Shown in pieces: positions 1 to 12,575 of a DNA stretch of 64,000 bases. Position numbers and translations under genes: made by a program. The notes below the pieces were generated by a model. It was not told where the DNA came from. It searched no databases and was given only the letters and a program-made list of their open reading frames with translations. This DNA is from Camarhynchus parvulus. Taxonomy: Eukaryota > Chordata > Aves > Passeriformes > Thraupidae. Numbering within the stretch: position 1 is the first letter of the stretch; each line of letters opens with the position of its first letter. The DNA is taken from contig NC_044572.1 in NCBI RefSeq assembly GCF_901933205.1, forward strand, positions 65,258,965 through 65,322,964, given 5' to 3'.

Positions 1-3000
1 ATTCATTATGATAATGATGTGATTGGTAAGGAGAAATTCAGAGAGTTTTTCTCCAGAGTGAGTTGCTAAGAAGAAATAGTATTGTGAGTTTAGTAATTCT
101 TCAAGTTGAGCACCCATAATATATAATTTCCATGTATTTAGAACATTTACTTACCAGCAAAACTGTTGCTAAGGGTCACATGTGCTTATCTGACCTGTAG
201 GAGAAGTCCACTGACATTGGACAGCTGGCTGTGCTTCCCATTGGAGTAAAATATTGCCTAAGAGACAAACAGAATTTTAAGGAAACGGTATGGAATAAAA
301 TACCAAAGAGAAAATCTTCATGTAACTGGACTAGAAACAAGCACTTGAAAATAAAATATGTGAAGAACTTAAATGGTTTTTTGTTAGTGAGACACAAACC
401 ATCAAAACACCATCAGCAATAGCTTGTGGATGGGAGGTTTTTCAAAGTGCTTTGCAAAGATGGTATCTTTAAACATGTATGTACATGTTTGTATTTTGTG
501 CCCTACAAGACAGTGTTAAGATGTTAGAGGTCTGGGCTAACTGCAGATATTCCAACTTTGAGTTGCCAGCTGACTGGGGTCTTCCTAGAGGGTTTTATGC
601 CTTCTCAGTTTTCTATGGAAAACCTTACGTTTTAGAACAAAAATCAGACAGCAAATCACATCAATTGACTAATTTTATTTTAAACTGGCTGGGGAATTAT
701 CAAAACTACTAGATGTTGTTTCTAATTATCTCGATTTGGTAATATGCGAGCTACTAATGCAGGTTTTCAAAATAATTTGTGAAAAGCGTGCTTGTGGTTT
801 ACCACACTGTCAAACAAATGAAAATTTTTCTCAAGATTTTCCTTGAACAAACAAACTCTAGAAATCATTTCTACACCTGAGACTGTAGAGGAAATTCCTG
901 TATTATATAAAAGGTTGGACTAAACATTTGTAATCTTGTGCTCTCTCATTGAAACTTCCAGAGGAATTTTGCTATTTAAATTTGAGGCTGCAAGCATTTC
1001 AGTTTAAGTGCTTTAAGTGGTAAAACTTGAGTAAATGTCTAACTCCTGGAATGAGTCTTTACATTTGGTTTAGCATACAGAAAGATTCTGCAGTAATCTA
1101 CTGTCTAGAGAAGGTGTAGGCGAATGCCTGTGTTCACTTGTGCTTTATGCAGCAACATGAAGAAGAGGTTTATGTAGGTTTTAGACAGCCATTTTACACT
1201 GAATGCTACATCAAAACACCTATGGCAACATTTAAGGAATCAGTCCAACTGGTACCTCGTTAGCTATTGGTCTGCCAAAAACCAAAAAAAAATCCCCCTT
1301 TTCTTTTCCCTTTTCTGATTTAGAAAACAAATTAATTTCTTGTCTTGTGCTGTATGTCTCATCAGGTCCATATCACTGGCCAAATCCAGAGGTACAAGGT
1401 TCACCCAGTTTCCACAGAGAGTAGCTGGGCACCAAGTCCTCAGCATCACTCCAGATCCTCTTGAGATTGGGTGCATTATGGTAGAAAATAGCTCGTTATT
1501 GTTTAAAGCAGTAGGCTGACTGAATAACTACACTTGGGCAAATGAAGAGCCCTTGCTGACTAATACAGCATCTGCAATGAGGTTATGATTTTCTCCTGCA
1601 TTTGTGCTGTTGGATTTTACAGCAGCTTAATTCCTCCTTTACTCCTCGAGTTAATTGCCAGTGGTTTGCTTTAAGTGCTCAGTCTTTGACAGCTGAGTTG
1701 TGTGGCTGCATGGGGCCCAATCAGGTAAATTGCACAGCGTTTCTTCTGAAGGGAGTATTTCTTGTTGTTAACCAGCATGATAGCTGATGGGATCATCAGA
1801 GTTTGGGGTGCTTGGAGACAGGGATGGACATACAGCCTTATGCTTATTTTGTGCAGCTGCAGAAGTCACTTTTCTGGCAGGATTTTTGGGCCTAATTTGC
1901 CACCTATCTGGCAGATTTTATCAGTTTATTTAGATTATTCTCTTTCTGTCTCTTTTGTCAGTTAGAAATACATGAGCCTTTGTTATGTCTGATGCATCTA
2001 GTTTGAAGGGTGAGCATGTCTTTTTGTGTTTTCTGTTTACTGCTACTTAAATTAGTAGGGAAAAAAGCTTACTGTTGATAAAATTTTCTTTTAAAGCCAC
2101 AGACATCTACTGCTATTGGTTAGCTTGCCAGGGAGCTGATGTGGCCAACTTGCTTGTTCATCCTGTAAAAATGCAGTTTGAGAGAATTTCAGCTTTTCTT
2201 CCTGGGGCCCATGGGCTTTTCCCTATCAAAAAGAGGTTTCTGTGAGCTTTCCTGGGTAAACACAGGCTCAAAAGTAGGACTTCTATCAAGCTTTATAATA
2301 GGGCCTGTTTTTAACTGTAGAAGGAGCCAAGCACCTCCCTCCTAGATGTCTGTCTAGGGAAAATGATCATATCTATATGTGAAATATAGTGCATTTAAAA
2401 ATATTAACTCATGGCATTAATTCAAGATGATAGTCTTTTGCTGTTGAATACTTTGCCATTAATGATGACAGTCTGTAATTTACTCTGTTAGATTTCAGTG
2501 TAATTTACATTGTGGCCCATCAACCATCTATAAAAAGCCATGGTTTTCTATGCCAGCTTGGATGAGGAACAATTTTTGTTCTTTTGAAACTGACAGGAGC
2601 TGTGAGAAGTCTTGTGTTTTTCCTACTAGTATGCACCACTGCTTCTTTGGAGGGGAAAGCCAGATAGATGATCTGGCTGATCTGATCAATATGAAAAAAT
2701 AAGATTAATAACCTTGATGTTCATAAAAAGCTAGGGAAAATTCATGCTATCAGCCGTGTAGGCAAGTCCTCCCTGTTCTAGTTCCCCCTGAGCCAGGAGG
2801 GGACTACAAGACCAGGGAAGAGCATCAGGACCATGACTTGACCTTGCCTGCCCCAGGAGAAGTCAGAGGAGCTTCTGCCTCCACATTTCTGCTGGGGAGG
2901 GCACGCCTTCTTTCCCTTTGGAAAATGTGGTCTTTGCCTAACGTTAATTTTGAAGATGGTGCCTAGATATGGTGCTTGGGATCATTAGAAGGAAACAAGG

Positions 3001-3371
3001 AGGTGTGTTGCAGTGAGCTGCAGTTACCAAAACCAGGAATGTTAACTCTTCTCTTGCAGGTTAAGGACTATCTGCTGGTATCTTGTGTATTATTAGATTG
3101 TACAATATGGTGATGGGACTGGCAAAGTCTGGTGTGAGAAACAAAATTGGTACATGATGTACCAAGGAGCATTGCTGGCATTGTTAGCTCTTCAGGGCAA
3201 GAGCTCCTCTGCCAGACATTTATGTATGGCTCCACAATAATTTAGATAATCATAAACACTGCAGCTTGCTACCATTTAGGAAGGTGAACCATTCAGCTTT
3301 ATAAATCTGAGAATTTTGTCCCGAGTGTTTTTCCCCAGCTTATGCTTAAGGAAGTATTACAGGTCCTCGTT
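1..3371. other. Unique noncoding sequence, no gene seen
   Basis: AT-leaning sequence without a recognisable repeat or exon. ORFs are all under about 80 codons and look like chance openings. The stretch 2390-2545 is rich in TAAT-type words and looks less random than its surroundings, but I cannot say more than that. Confidence 0.6.
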
Positions 3372-3690
3372 CAGAATCACAGAATGGCTGGGGTTGGAGG
3401 GCACCTCTGGAGATCATCTAGTTCCACACCCCTGCTGCAGCAGGGTCAGCTAGAGCAGGTTACACTGGCACATATCCAGGTAGCTTTTGAGAATCTCCAC
3501 AGGAAGAGACTCCACAACCTCTCTGGAAAGCCTGTTCCAGTGTTCTGTTCCCTGCAAAGAAATTTTTTCTCATATTGAGATGAAAGTACTCATGTTTTAT
3601 TTTGTGCACATTGCCCCTTGTCTGTCACTGCTCACTGCTGGAGAGAGTCTGGCCCCATCTCCTTTAACATGTGCCCTCATGATGTTTGTG
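3372..3690 (-). mobile_element. CR1 LINE, 3' fragment
   Basis: CR1 is the non-LTR retrotransposon family that dominates bird genomes. The fragment is read in reverse complement: it opens with the inverted CR1 tail (AATCACAGAATGGCTGGGGT) and continues through the usual 3' UTR landmarks, including a 'CCCCTGCTGCAGCAGGGTCA' block, 'CCTGTTCCAGTGTTCTG' and 'CATTGCCCCTTGTC'. The sense strand is therefore minus. Only the end of ORF2 and the 3' UTR remain, and several indels break the frame. The layout of the 3' UTR suggests a different subfamily from the copies at 20148 and 38910. The left edge is sharp; the right edge is approximate. Confidence 0.9.
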
Positions 3691-4949
3691 TTTTCTTCAG
3701 GCAGACTTCTTGTAAAAATACATGATACCAAAACCACTTTCCAAAATATTTCTTTCCTACATTCACTTGACTTCAAAGGTAGATTTGTTTCTTAATTAAG
3801 TAGTCAGTATTAAGAACTATATTTTATTTCTTGCTTGATCACATACAGAGGAGAGAATCCTTTAGCTATATTGGTGTCATATGTAAACAAGACACAACTG
3901 CCAGTACCAAGATAGAAAATTTATAGTTTCCTTATTTATAGAAAAAATATTGTTTAAGCAGGTCTTACATGTAATTCCTGCAGGTAGTGACTGTGAGTCT
4001 GGAAGGCTACTGGCTTGTGAGTCACAGAAGACAAGGTTTATTTTTGACAGGAAGAATCATTTTAACAAACCTGTAGCTACACAGTTCTTGGTTCTAAGTA
4101 GGCTGAGGTGCCTATTTGCAAATAGACTGTGTCTATGAAGATGAGATTTGTGTCCTTTTCTGTGACAGTCCCTACATAAACTCACAGAGATACTGGAAAT
4201 AAGAGCAAATATTGTGCTTTATCCAAGTCCTGTCTAGCATCCCAAGCTCTGATCTCTCCCTTCTCCTTTCTTGTGCAGGCAGTGCCTCTCCTTTCTTTCA
4301 AGTTGCCTGCTTTCTAACAACACTTCTGTTGCAAATCAATATTATTGATAGCTCTCTCCTGAGTCTAGCTGCATTGAAAAGTAAGCTTCTATAGACAGCT
4401 TTGGGTTTGTCCTTTGCACAGATTTCAACACCTGGCTGCATGTGTGCTTTGGCTGTGAAGTGTTTGGTATAGGTGGGGGACAATCCTATTGTGTCATTGA
4501 GATTCACAGTATGCTTAATATGCTGCTCACTGGTAAATATTAGGCAAAAATATCCCATTAGTTAATAGAAAGGAAAAAACATGTCCAAAGAGATGATGCT
4601 GTCATTGTGAACTCCTGCTGGGTTTTTGATACACAATTGTGTTGCCTTTTAGCCTGGTGTCATCCCAGCTTGTGGGGGGGGGTCAGGGGTTGTCCCTCAA
4701 CTGTTAATGTATTTCACACTCAGAACCTGCTGCTTGGGTAACCTGTGTCCCAGAGGAGTACAGGAACTCAAGAATAATTCTTTTCATAATCTGCTGAAAA
4801 TAGGAGACAAGGCAGAAAAAGCAGTGTATGGAAAACTAGGGCCATCTTAGGGAAAGAAAGCAACCTGATCATAGTACAGGGCTCTCTTTGCCTATCCACA
4901 GTCTGCAGTGCATTTATTTGGCTTTTATAATCCTCTGAAGCAACATCCA
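3691..4949. other. Unique noncoding sequence between two CR1 copies
   Basis: No gene or repeat was recognised. A run of nine G occurs at 4674-4682. ORFs here are short and of random composition. Confidence 0.55.
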
Positions 4950-5226
4950 AAATGGAAAGGGAGGGCAAGGGTCAATGGCTTTAAAGTGACAGGTAGGCTC
5001 AGATGAGATATTAGGAAGAAATTCTCTACTATGAGGGTGGTAAGACACTGGAACAGACTGCTCAGAGAAACTGTGGATGCCCCATCCCTGGCAGTGTTCA
5101 AGGCCAGATTGGATGGGACTTTGAGCAACCTGGTCTGTTGGAAGGTGTCCCTGCCCGTGTCAGTGAAGTTGGAACCAGGTGATATTTATGGTCTCTTCCA
5201 ACCCAAACTATTCTGTGATTCTATGA
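4950..5226 (+). mobile_element. CR1 LINE, 3' fragment with ORF2 tail
   Basis: Sense-strand CR1. The end of ORF2 is still readable around 5031-5130, with the family's conserved C-terminal stretch 'RVVRHWNRLLRETVDAPSL' and then 'FKARLDGTL'. The 3' UTR and the tail TTCTGTGATTCTATGA follow, ending at 5226. In a full element this region lies after the reverse transcriptase domain. The copy is about 280 bp, heavily 5'-truncated as is usual for CR1. The left edge is approximate because similarity fades near 4950. No target-site duplication was seen, which is normal for CR1. Confidence 0.92.
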
Positions 5227-8200
5227 ACTGTCTATGAAAATGCTGCAGGTATCATCCAGAGAAGGAGGGTTAAGGAATTAAGAACTATGCTGGGGGTGAG
5301 ATTTAGTGGGAATTGCCCAGCACAAGTATCAGGCTGTCAGATGTGTGTCATGTGCAATATTTGTGCATCCTATGATATGAAGTACTTGCCTGGAATGGAC
5401 TACAGTGTTGTGTCACTGGTGTGTGATGTCAGTGTTGGAGAGCCTACCCTAAGCCTGCCTTGCTGAAAGAAACCTGGGTGTTGGGGAGTGTACTCTGACA
5501 CCTATAAATTGCTTAGCTAGTTATTGAAGAGAAGAAGCAGGGTTGTAGGTAAAAGAGGAAAGCCTGTTGCCTTTCCTTCTATTAAGTATTGTTGCTTGTT
5601 TAATGGATAGGTAACAGGAAAGAGTGTAAGGGGACGCCATTGTTAATGTGAACTCCTGCAGCTTTTATTATACTTGCACCCGCTGGAGTGAGGGCTGAGC
5701 AGCTGTTTCCATTATGAACTCCTATTCCAGGGGTTTATAACTTGGTTGTAAAAATTTGCTCCAGGCTAAACTGTAACTTACTGGGTCTTAGCCTGGGAGA
5801 ATTTTCTTAAACAAAACTTCAAAAGAAGAACTCCATCTAGTCATTGTACTGTAAGCTTGCACAGAAGCCAAATTTTACTGAAAAGCCTTGAGATGTGTTT
5901 GTAAAACTGTAAGTTGATTACATTTTCCTCTGTCATAGTTTTCTTTTTGAAAAAAGCGCAGTTTGAACTGCTTTGTAAAATATGGCTGAAGAATGAAGGT
6001 GACCAAGGGATGAATGCCATGGTGACTCAGCTGATGTCCATTCAGTCTGGTAGTTGGTGGGTTATGAAAGTTTTCCTTAGAAAAGAGAGCAATGTGTTAT
6101 TGCCATAGGATGAAAGAGTGCTGGATTTGCTTTTATTCATAGGATCTATGAAGGTTTAGTCTCTGTGTATTGAACTGTGCCTACATAATGCCAACACTGA
6201 ATTCGCACTTTGGAGCAAACTATTTCTGCAAAGGTGTCTTATAATATGTGCTTAGCCTTATGTGTGTTTCATCCCTTAGACCTGTAATTTCTTTGAGAAA
6301 GATTTCAGAATGCCATCACTGGTCTGCCAAAGTTATGTTCAATGGCATTTAACTGTTTTTGAATAATGCCTTGTTGAGGCATTATTTTAAAAGGTACAGT
6401 CACACTTTATAAAGATGTATTTTACCAATATGAAACACTGTCTTTTGGCCCTTCCAATTTGTTCCTGTGGCAGTCAATATGCATTAAAAATTGGCAGATT
6501 TTGCTAAAAAAACTTAGTAAATGTTGGAGTAAGGTTGTGAAAAACTAATTCTTAGTACATTCTTTCCTTTGGCTCGCTGAATTGCAGATCTAAGAGATTA
6601 AGGAAATGTCAAACTCCACCCTCAAGGGTGCCATCATCATCTGTTGTCAGATTTGCAAAGCTCTTTAGGTAGATTAAAACATCTGCAAAACATCTTTCCT
6701 CAGTTTCCACTGTCAGAAGCAAGTTGTTTAGGCAGATTGGTCAAAATATCTGAGGACATAACTGAGGATTTCCTTTACTTTCTTCATCCTTAGGTGACTT
6801 AAGAAAACTCGTGGTTTCCTCTGGGGCTCAGCGTAGGGAGTATGGCAAATGCTGTGTTGGAAGATAGGACTGGACTGAAGTTAGGCTTGGTACTTGATAT
6901 CAGCAGTATACTAAGGTTTGCTCCTGTAGCATGTTTCAATCTGAAAAACTGAATTTTAAATATGATACATTGCTCTTCAAGCTTTGCATGTTAGAATTAA
7001 AACTGCCCAAGTAAGTGAGGATGAAAATAGTTAGGGAAGTAACAAAAATCCAGGTTTCTGCTGGAGCGTGTTTTGTACTAATATCTCTGCACTACTGAAA
7101 GCCATCTATTGCATTCTTCTTTATCACAAAGAATGAAATGACTCCATCCTTTGTTAAGAATATAAGATGTTCCACAGCTATCTTGTCCTCTTAGCTATTC
7201 AGCAAGGAGGCAGTCTGTGGGAAAGAGTACCTGTAGATATCGGTATTTTACAGTGTCCTGATGTCTCCCTGTGCTGCTCCTGGTGTGGCAGTGAATGTCA
7301 CCACTGAGCCTTCTCTGTCACTGGCTAAGCTTCTGTGACTGCATCATGTTTCTGACTATAGCATGAGGCATGTTAATTCATGGTATCATTGCCATTTAAA
7401 AGTATACATAAAGAAAATAAGTAAGAATGTAAAGTATGATTATAACTGATTATACATCAGCACAGAAATATCATCCAAACTAAATCTGCCAAAGCACAGG
7501 ATTTCTTTATCCCAAATGGACAAAGGTGTAAGAAAATACAGTGAATAATTCTGCTTACATGAAAAATTAAGTTATGTCTTAATTGTCCTACTCAGAATCT
7601 CCTTAGAAGGATGCAATCTCAAAATCTGGAGCCTGTTGATGAAGATAAGATGGCATTTTCCTCTCTGGCACTGGGGAGAGTGTAGTGTGAATCTGACTGC
7701 TCTCCTGCAGCAACAGTAGCTGCGCAGGCTAAAGACAGTTTCACACAGGTAGAGCCATATAATCTCTCTAGGTCTAAACAAACACCTTATTCTCTTGGAA
7801 ATGAATAAATGAACAGACCAACACAGGGGTCTGGTATTGAGAATTCCTGTCGAGGTCTATTCCATTCATCAGCAGCTGCAGTTTCTCTGTTTAAACCTTT
7901 AATACAGGTATTACAAATTGCAACATTGCAAAGAGTGTTGAAAAATCACGTTTTCTCTAGTTTAAATATCAGGGAAAGCCCCCATTTTTCTTCAGGGATC
8001 ACACTAAGCAGACAGCCTCTGAATTAGGGTGTAGTTGTGTGTATAATAATATGGATAGACTGTACATTAAAATCCATTAAAGAAGTTTTCTCTGAAAAAA
8101 AGTCAGGGCTTTTTAAATATAACTATGTGGACTAAATGTTAAGGGTCACCAGTGGATGAGTTGAACCCTCATTCATCCCTGTCCCATGAAGTACATGACT

Positions 8201-11200
8201 AAAATCAGGCAAGAGTGGCTGCAGTCACAGCGTGAATACCAATCTGCCCTGTGATGAGGTTTCAAGGTGTGCATGAGAGGATGTCCTATCCCATGGCTTA
8301 TAATCTGCATATGCCTGATGGACATTCTTGTTGACAATAAGTCATGACTGAATTAAGCACTCTGCCAGACAAGGACAAAAAAAGTGTTTGTCAATGTTTT
8401 CAGCTTAGATCGTGTAGATGAAAAGCCCTGGGATCTTATTTGACAGAAACAACAAGGAGCAAATAAGATAAGAGGCAGCAGAGAAGGGCAAACAGCAAGG
8501 GCTGATGCAGTTTTCAACCATCTCAGGGATTTGGAGTGCTCCTGGAGTACCAGATCAGGAAAGTTACACTTTCCAACCTGTACTTAGGACTCTCCATGCC
8601 TACTCTGACCAGAGATACACAGCAGCTGCTACAGCAGTAGCATCTGACACTGCCTTGCTTTCCTCTGGACACAGGCCCCCAAAGGCTATAGTTCTATTCC
8701 AAGGAGAGCACCATGCCTCTCCATGGTGCTTTCTGTGAGATGTTCTACCATGTTTTGCCTCGGGCTTTAGGTTTCTGCTCATCTGATTTTCCTCCTGCTC
8801 CCCAGTCGTCATCATTCTCTCTTCCAGCCAGAGCACCACCTTCATGGTATCTGTCTTGAAATTCATCTGTTGCTCAAAGCAGCCCCATCTTATCTCTATC
8901 ATTGCACTTTTTCTCAGGTCCCTGCCACCAGAGCCTTCCACCCAGAATCCTGCTCCCCACATGCTCCCGTTTTTCCAGCCTCTTAGATGCCCTTTCCTTG
9001 CTTGTATTTGATATTTCCACTTCCATTGTACTGTCCGTTGTGCTCCACCATTACTTCTCCTGTCCTTCCCACAGTGCCTGTCTTTCAATTGTTTTTGACA
9101 AGGAGGCAGTGAGCTTTTATCTGCTCCATCACTAGAGAAGCACTGTTCTTTGTTAAGGTCAAAAATCCAATGGATTTCCTACTCTCATTGTCTAAACCTG
9201 TGTTACCCACTCTGGCTAATTCCAGAATCAAATACCTCTTATAAAAGGGATCAAGCCAATGTGCAGGCAAAGTGCTAGTGTTTTAACTCTAAATGTAGTA
9301 TTTCATGTTTAGATGATCATTTTTACTGCTCAGGTAGGGTACTGTAGAAGTGAACTCAACCCAGTTAATGACCATAAATAATAATGATGGCATTATTCTT
9401 TTGTCTTGTCCTTTACACACACTAATCTGCTCCGACAGCCAGCTTTGCTCTTTTATTAACTCTCCGTCAGCTGTAATCAGTGATGGTGAAGTCAGGCAGC
9501 AAAATTTACATGTGCCAAGTCTCACAGGTTTTTTTTTTTCCCTGAATTATTTCAGTCTTCAGTTTTGTATGTCTTTGGGATGGTGGTGAGGAGAAAGCAT
9601 GGGTGAGAGAGGGCACAAATGTGCTTTTTGGTATGTTGGCTTATCACACTGAGCAGCATCTCAGGACAGCTCTGTCTTTGGTTACTCTTTTCCACCTCCC
9701 TTTCTCCTGGCTGTTTTCAAGAAGAATAAATATGCTCAGGAATTGAAAGTTTAAGGCACATCTTTGATTAACTTTTTTATTTTTGAAAAGTCAGAATCCA
9801 ATGTTTGCTTGGGGAGAGGAGGAAGAGCTTAATGGATCATTTTGTAACCCTTGTGACAATGCCTGAGCCCATTTTGATGTATGATTTATGCCAGTTACTA
9901 ATAGATTACCCGGAAGTTGATGATTAAAGCAGAAGTTTCTTTGGAGAAGGGTGAAATAACTGAGGTCAAGACCTCCTTGTGACCTCGAATGTAACTATTA
10001 CCCTTCTAGGTTAGTTGCAATTGGAGATCAAAGTGTTGCTACAGGAAACATATTTGGTCCTGAGATTGTCAGCTGGGGGCTGTTGTTTGACAGCGAGGTA
10101 GACGTGGTGGTTGGAAGGGAAATAAGTGTTTTTCCTTTGCTTGCAGATGAAGACAGGATAAAACTCTCAAACTGCATTTCAGGGTGTGGTATTTAGATTA
10201 TTTTTCATAAGGAATTCTGCATCTCATCTTGAGTAGAGTTTATGAAATATTATTTCATAAACAAGTAGGGAAACAATTCAGGCCGGTGGATGCAACTTTG
10301 AATGTGGCAGCAAACTTATTTTTCTTTCTCATGTATGAAGCTGAAGAACTTTGCTTTATCTCTGGGGAATCCCATTGGTTTAGTTTCTGTGGGTGTATGT
10401 TGCATGGGGGAAGAAGGGGCAGGAGCCTCAGTAGCTGTTACAGAGAGCACAGAGCATTTTAGAGTTTGTCTTAAAGGGGTGTACATATTCATGTGTTACA
10501 TGAAAACACCTGAAAGGGGTGTACATGTTCATCATGCGTCAATACAGCAGTGCTTTGCTGGGATGCAAGATGAAAAGCTAGAAAATCTTTCTGACTGACC
10601 ATTCACGATGACTGACTGATATCTTCTGGGCATTTTTTCACTTAGACTTTTGCAAGCCTTAAGGTAAGAATGATAAATACTCCTTGTTACTCCAAATGTG
10701 CCTCCTTTGCAGCTTGTGCTCATGTTTTTTTTAGCAAAGAGGCCTTAGAATGCCTCTCACCTCACTGAATCCACAGAAAATCTAGAAGTACATCACTAGC
10801 ATTTATAGAACCATTGCTTTGCACCTCTCTGAGCAAGCAGAAAAGCTGAGCTCCTGTTTCCTACTATGAAAAAAGCATCAGTACTTTCAAGTGCCAGGCA
10901 AGTTTCACACCATTTTTCATAGCTTTGCTCTTCCTAAAGCCTCCCATTTTCCTGATGGTGCTGCTGTTGCCCCACCTGTAAGTCTGCTTGCATGGGGGTA
11001 AGGGCTACAAATCAGGGAGATCTGTGTTGGCAGTGCAGGGTATCACTCCTGCCTGTCCCATCTTATTTTTGTTGGCTCTGTGGAGGAAAAGCTGTGATGC
11101 CAGAGCCCCAAAGCAGAGCTGTGCAGTAGTCTTGTTTTTAATGGAATTACTTCCCAGAGCAAAGTACACCCTTTCAATTGTGGCACAAATGTGCTGCCTG

Positions 11201-12467
11201 GGTTTTAGTGAGGTGCTGCTGAAGAGTGTTGCTGTGTTTGGGAGATGCAGAGTGAACTCTGTACCAGTCTCAGTAGAAGTGGGTGTCTGGGTCAGTAGCT
11301 GCTGCCCGCAGACATGGGCTCTCTGCATGTGTGGAGCCCCAAGTGCTTTGTCTCCAAGCTGAGCCTAGATCCTTTGGAGACATTTTTTAGGTCAGGGCTT
11401 GAGTTTATGTAGGCCTTTAACACCACCTTGGCTGAATACCATGCTGTAAATATGCTGTCCTAATAGTGAGAACATGGGTGGTATTTCAGGAACAAGTTGT
11501 AAGATCTGCTTTACAATGTGTCTGTCTTTTTTTTCCCTCTTGGTGTGTTTTACCGAGCTGATCAAGCTGTAAAAGTGTAAGACAACTTTAAATACACAAG
11601 GGCTAAAGCCTGCTTGGCAAGAATGGGTGCTTGCAATAGTGCTGGAGTTATCAGAAGGGCTCTGTTGTACTTGAAGGACTATTGCTGAGCTCTACTGCAA
11701 ATATGCCATGACAGCAGGTACTACAAAAATAGAAATGAAAACTCATGATAATAGCTCAGGCAGCCTTGCTGTGATGTCCTGATGGTGTATTGGTTCTTTT
11801 AGTTTTGATTGAAGTTACCATAAGGGAGTTACTGAAAAGTGACTTCTTGAATAGCAAGAATCCCTCCTGAAGGGATTGTCAAAAGGAGTTTAAAAAATGC
11901 CTGCAAGATTAAAAGGGTCCTATTTCTTTTGTGTGACACTTAGATGATTTTCCCCATTTTCCAGTCTCCTGAGTATCCTCAGTTTTTACTGTGCATTTCT
12001 GGAAAACGGTCCTCTGTTGAGCTATGTGTTAATGAAATGTCTCATCCAGAACCCAGGCAAGGTTTTCTTGATATCCTTTTGTTTAACAAGTTAATGATAA
12101 ATAAAATAAAATACACAAATGATTGACCACACCGTTAAATGTGTTCAGCTTCATTTGAAGTGAACATGAAAATTTGTGTTTAGATGTGCTGATAGAAGCA
12201 GTTTCTGCCTTATTGCCAATAGCAGGCAAAGTCTGTGGTTTTTTTTTTAAGATGTTGATAAAAGCTAGGGTTGACATTTTTAGGTGTGGTGCAAGCTGTC
12301 TACATTCTGGATCCTTCTTTAGAAGAATTTTCAAATTGCTGCTGATGCTTGCCTTTGGACTGCTTTTCAAAACTTACCTTCAAAACTGCCTTTCATTATC
12401 CACGGAGGTCTAACAGAAAAGGAGACTTGTGGCCCTGTATGAAAAGGCAAACAAAAAATAAAACATG
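5227..12467. other. Unique noncoding sequence, about 7.2 kb
   Basis: No supported gene. The longest open stretch is minus-strand 8600-9088 (162 codons). It lies opposite pyrimidine-rich DNA, has no recognisable domain and is not called. Small local structures are a hairpin at 8703-8734, nested GAGGTC/GACCTC palindromes at 9962-9986, and a partial 40-bp-spaced duplication at 10472-10531. Confidence 0.55.
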
Positions 12468-12575
12468 TTTCCATATTTATATATTTATTTATATTATTTC
12501 AATAATTATTTCCATACTTTCCATATTTCCAACATATTTCCATATATATTTTTATTTATATATTTTTTAAAGGAT
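12468..12575. repeat. AT-rich low-complexity block
   Basis: About 108 bp of nearly pure A/T with short cytosine interruptions. The word TTTCCATA and close variants recur several times, followed by TATATATTTTTATTTATATA. It looks like a degenerate short-period satellite rather than an inserted element. Confidence 0.8.

Noticed and set aside
4674..4682. Nine-G run as a possible G-quadruplex
   Set aside because: A single G run with one nearby GGGG does not give the four tracts needed for a confident quadruplex.
8600..9088. 162-codon minus-strand ORF
   Set aside because: Lies opposite a pyrimidine-rich stretch; Trp/Arg/Gly/Glu-heavy translation of purine-rich DNA, no recognisable family.
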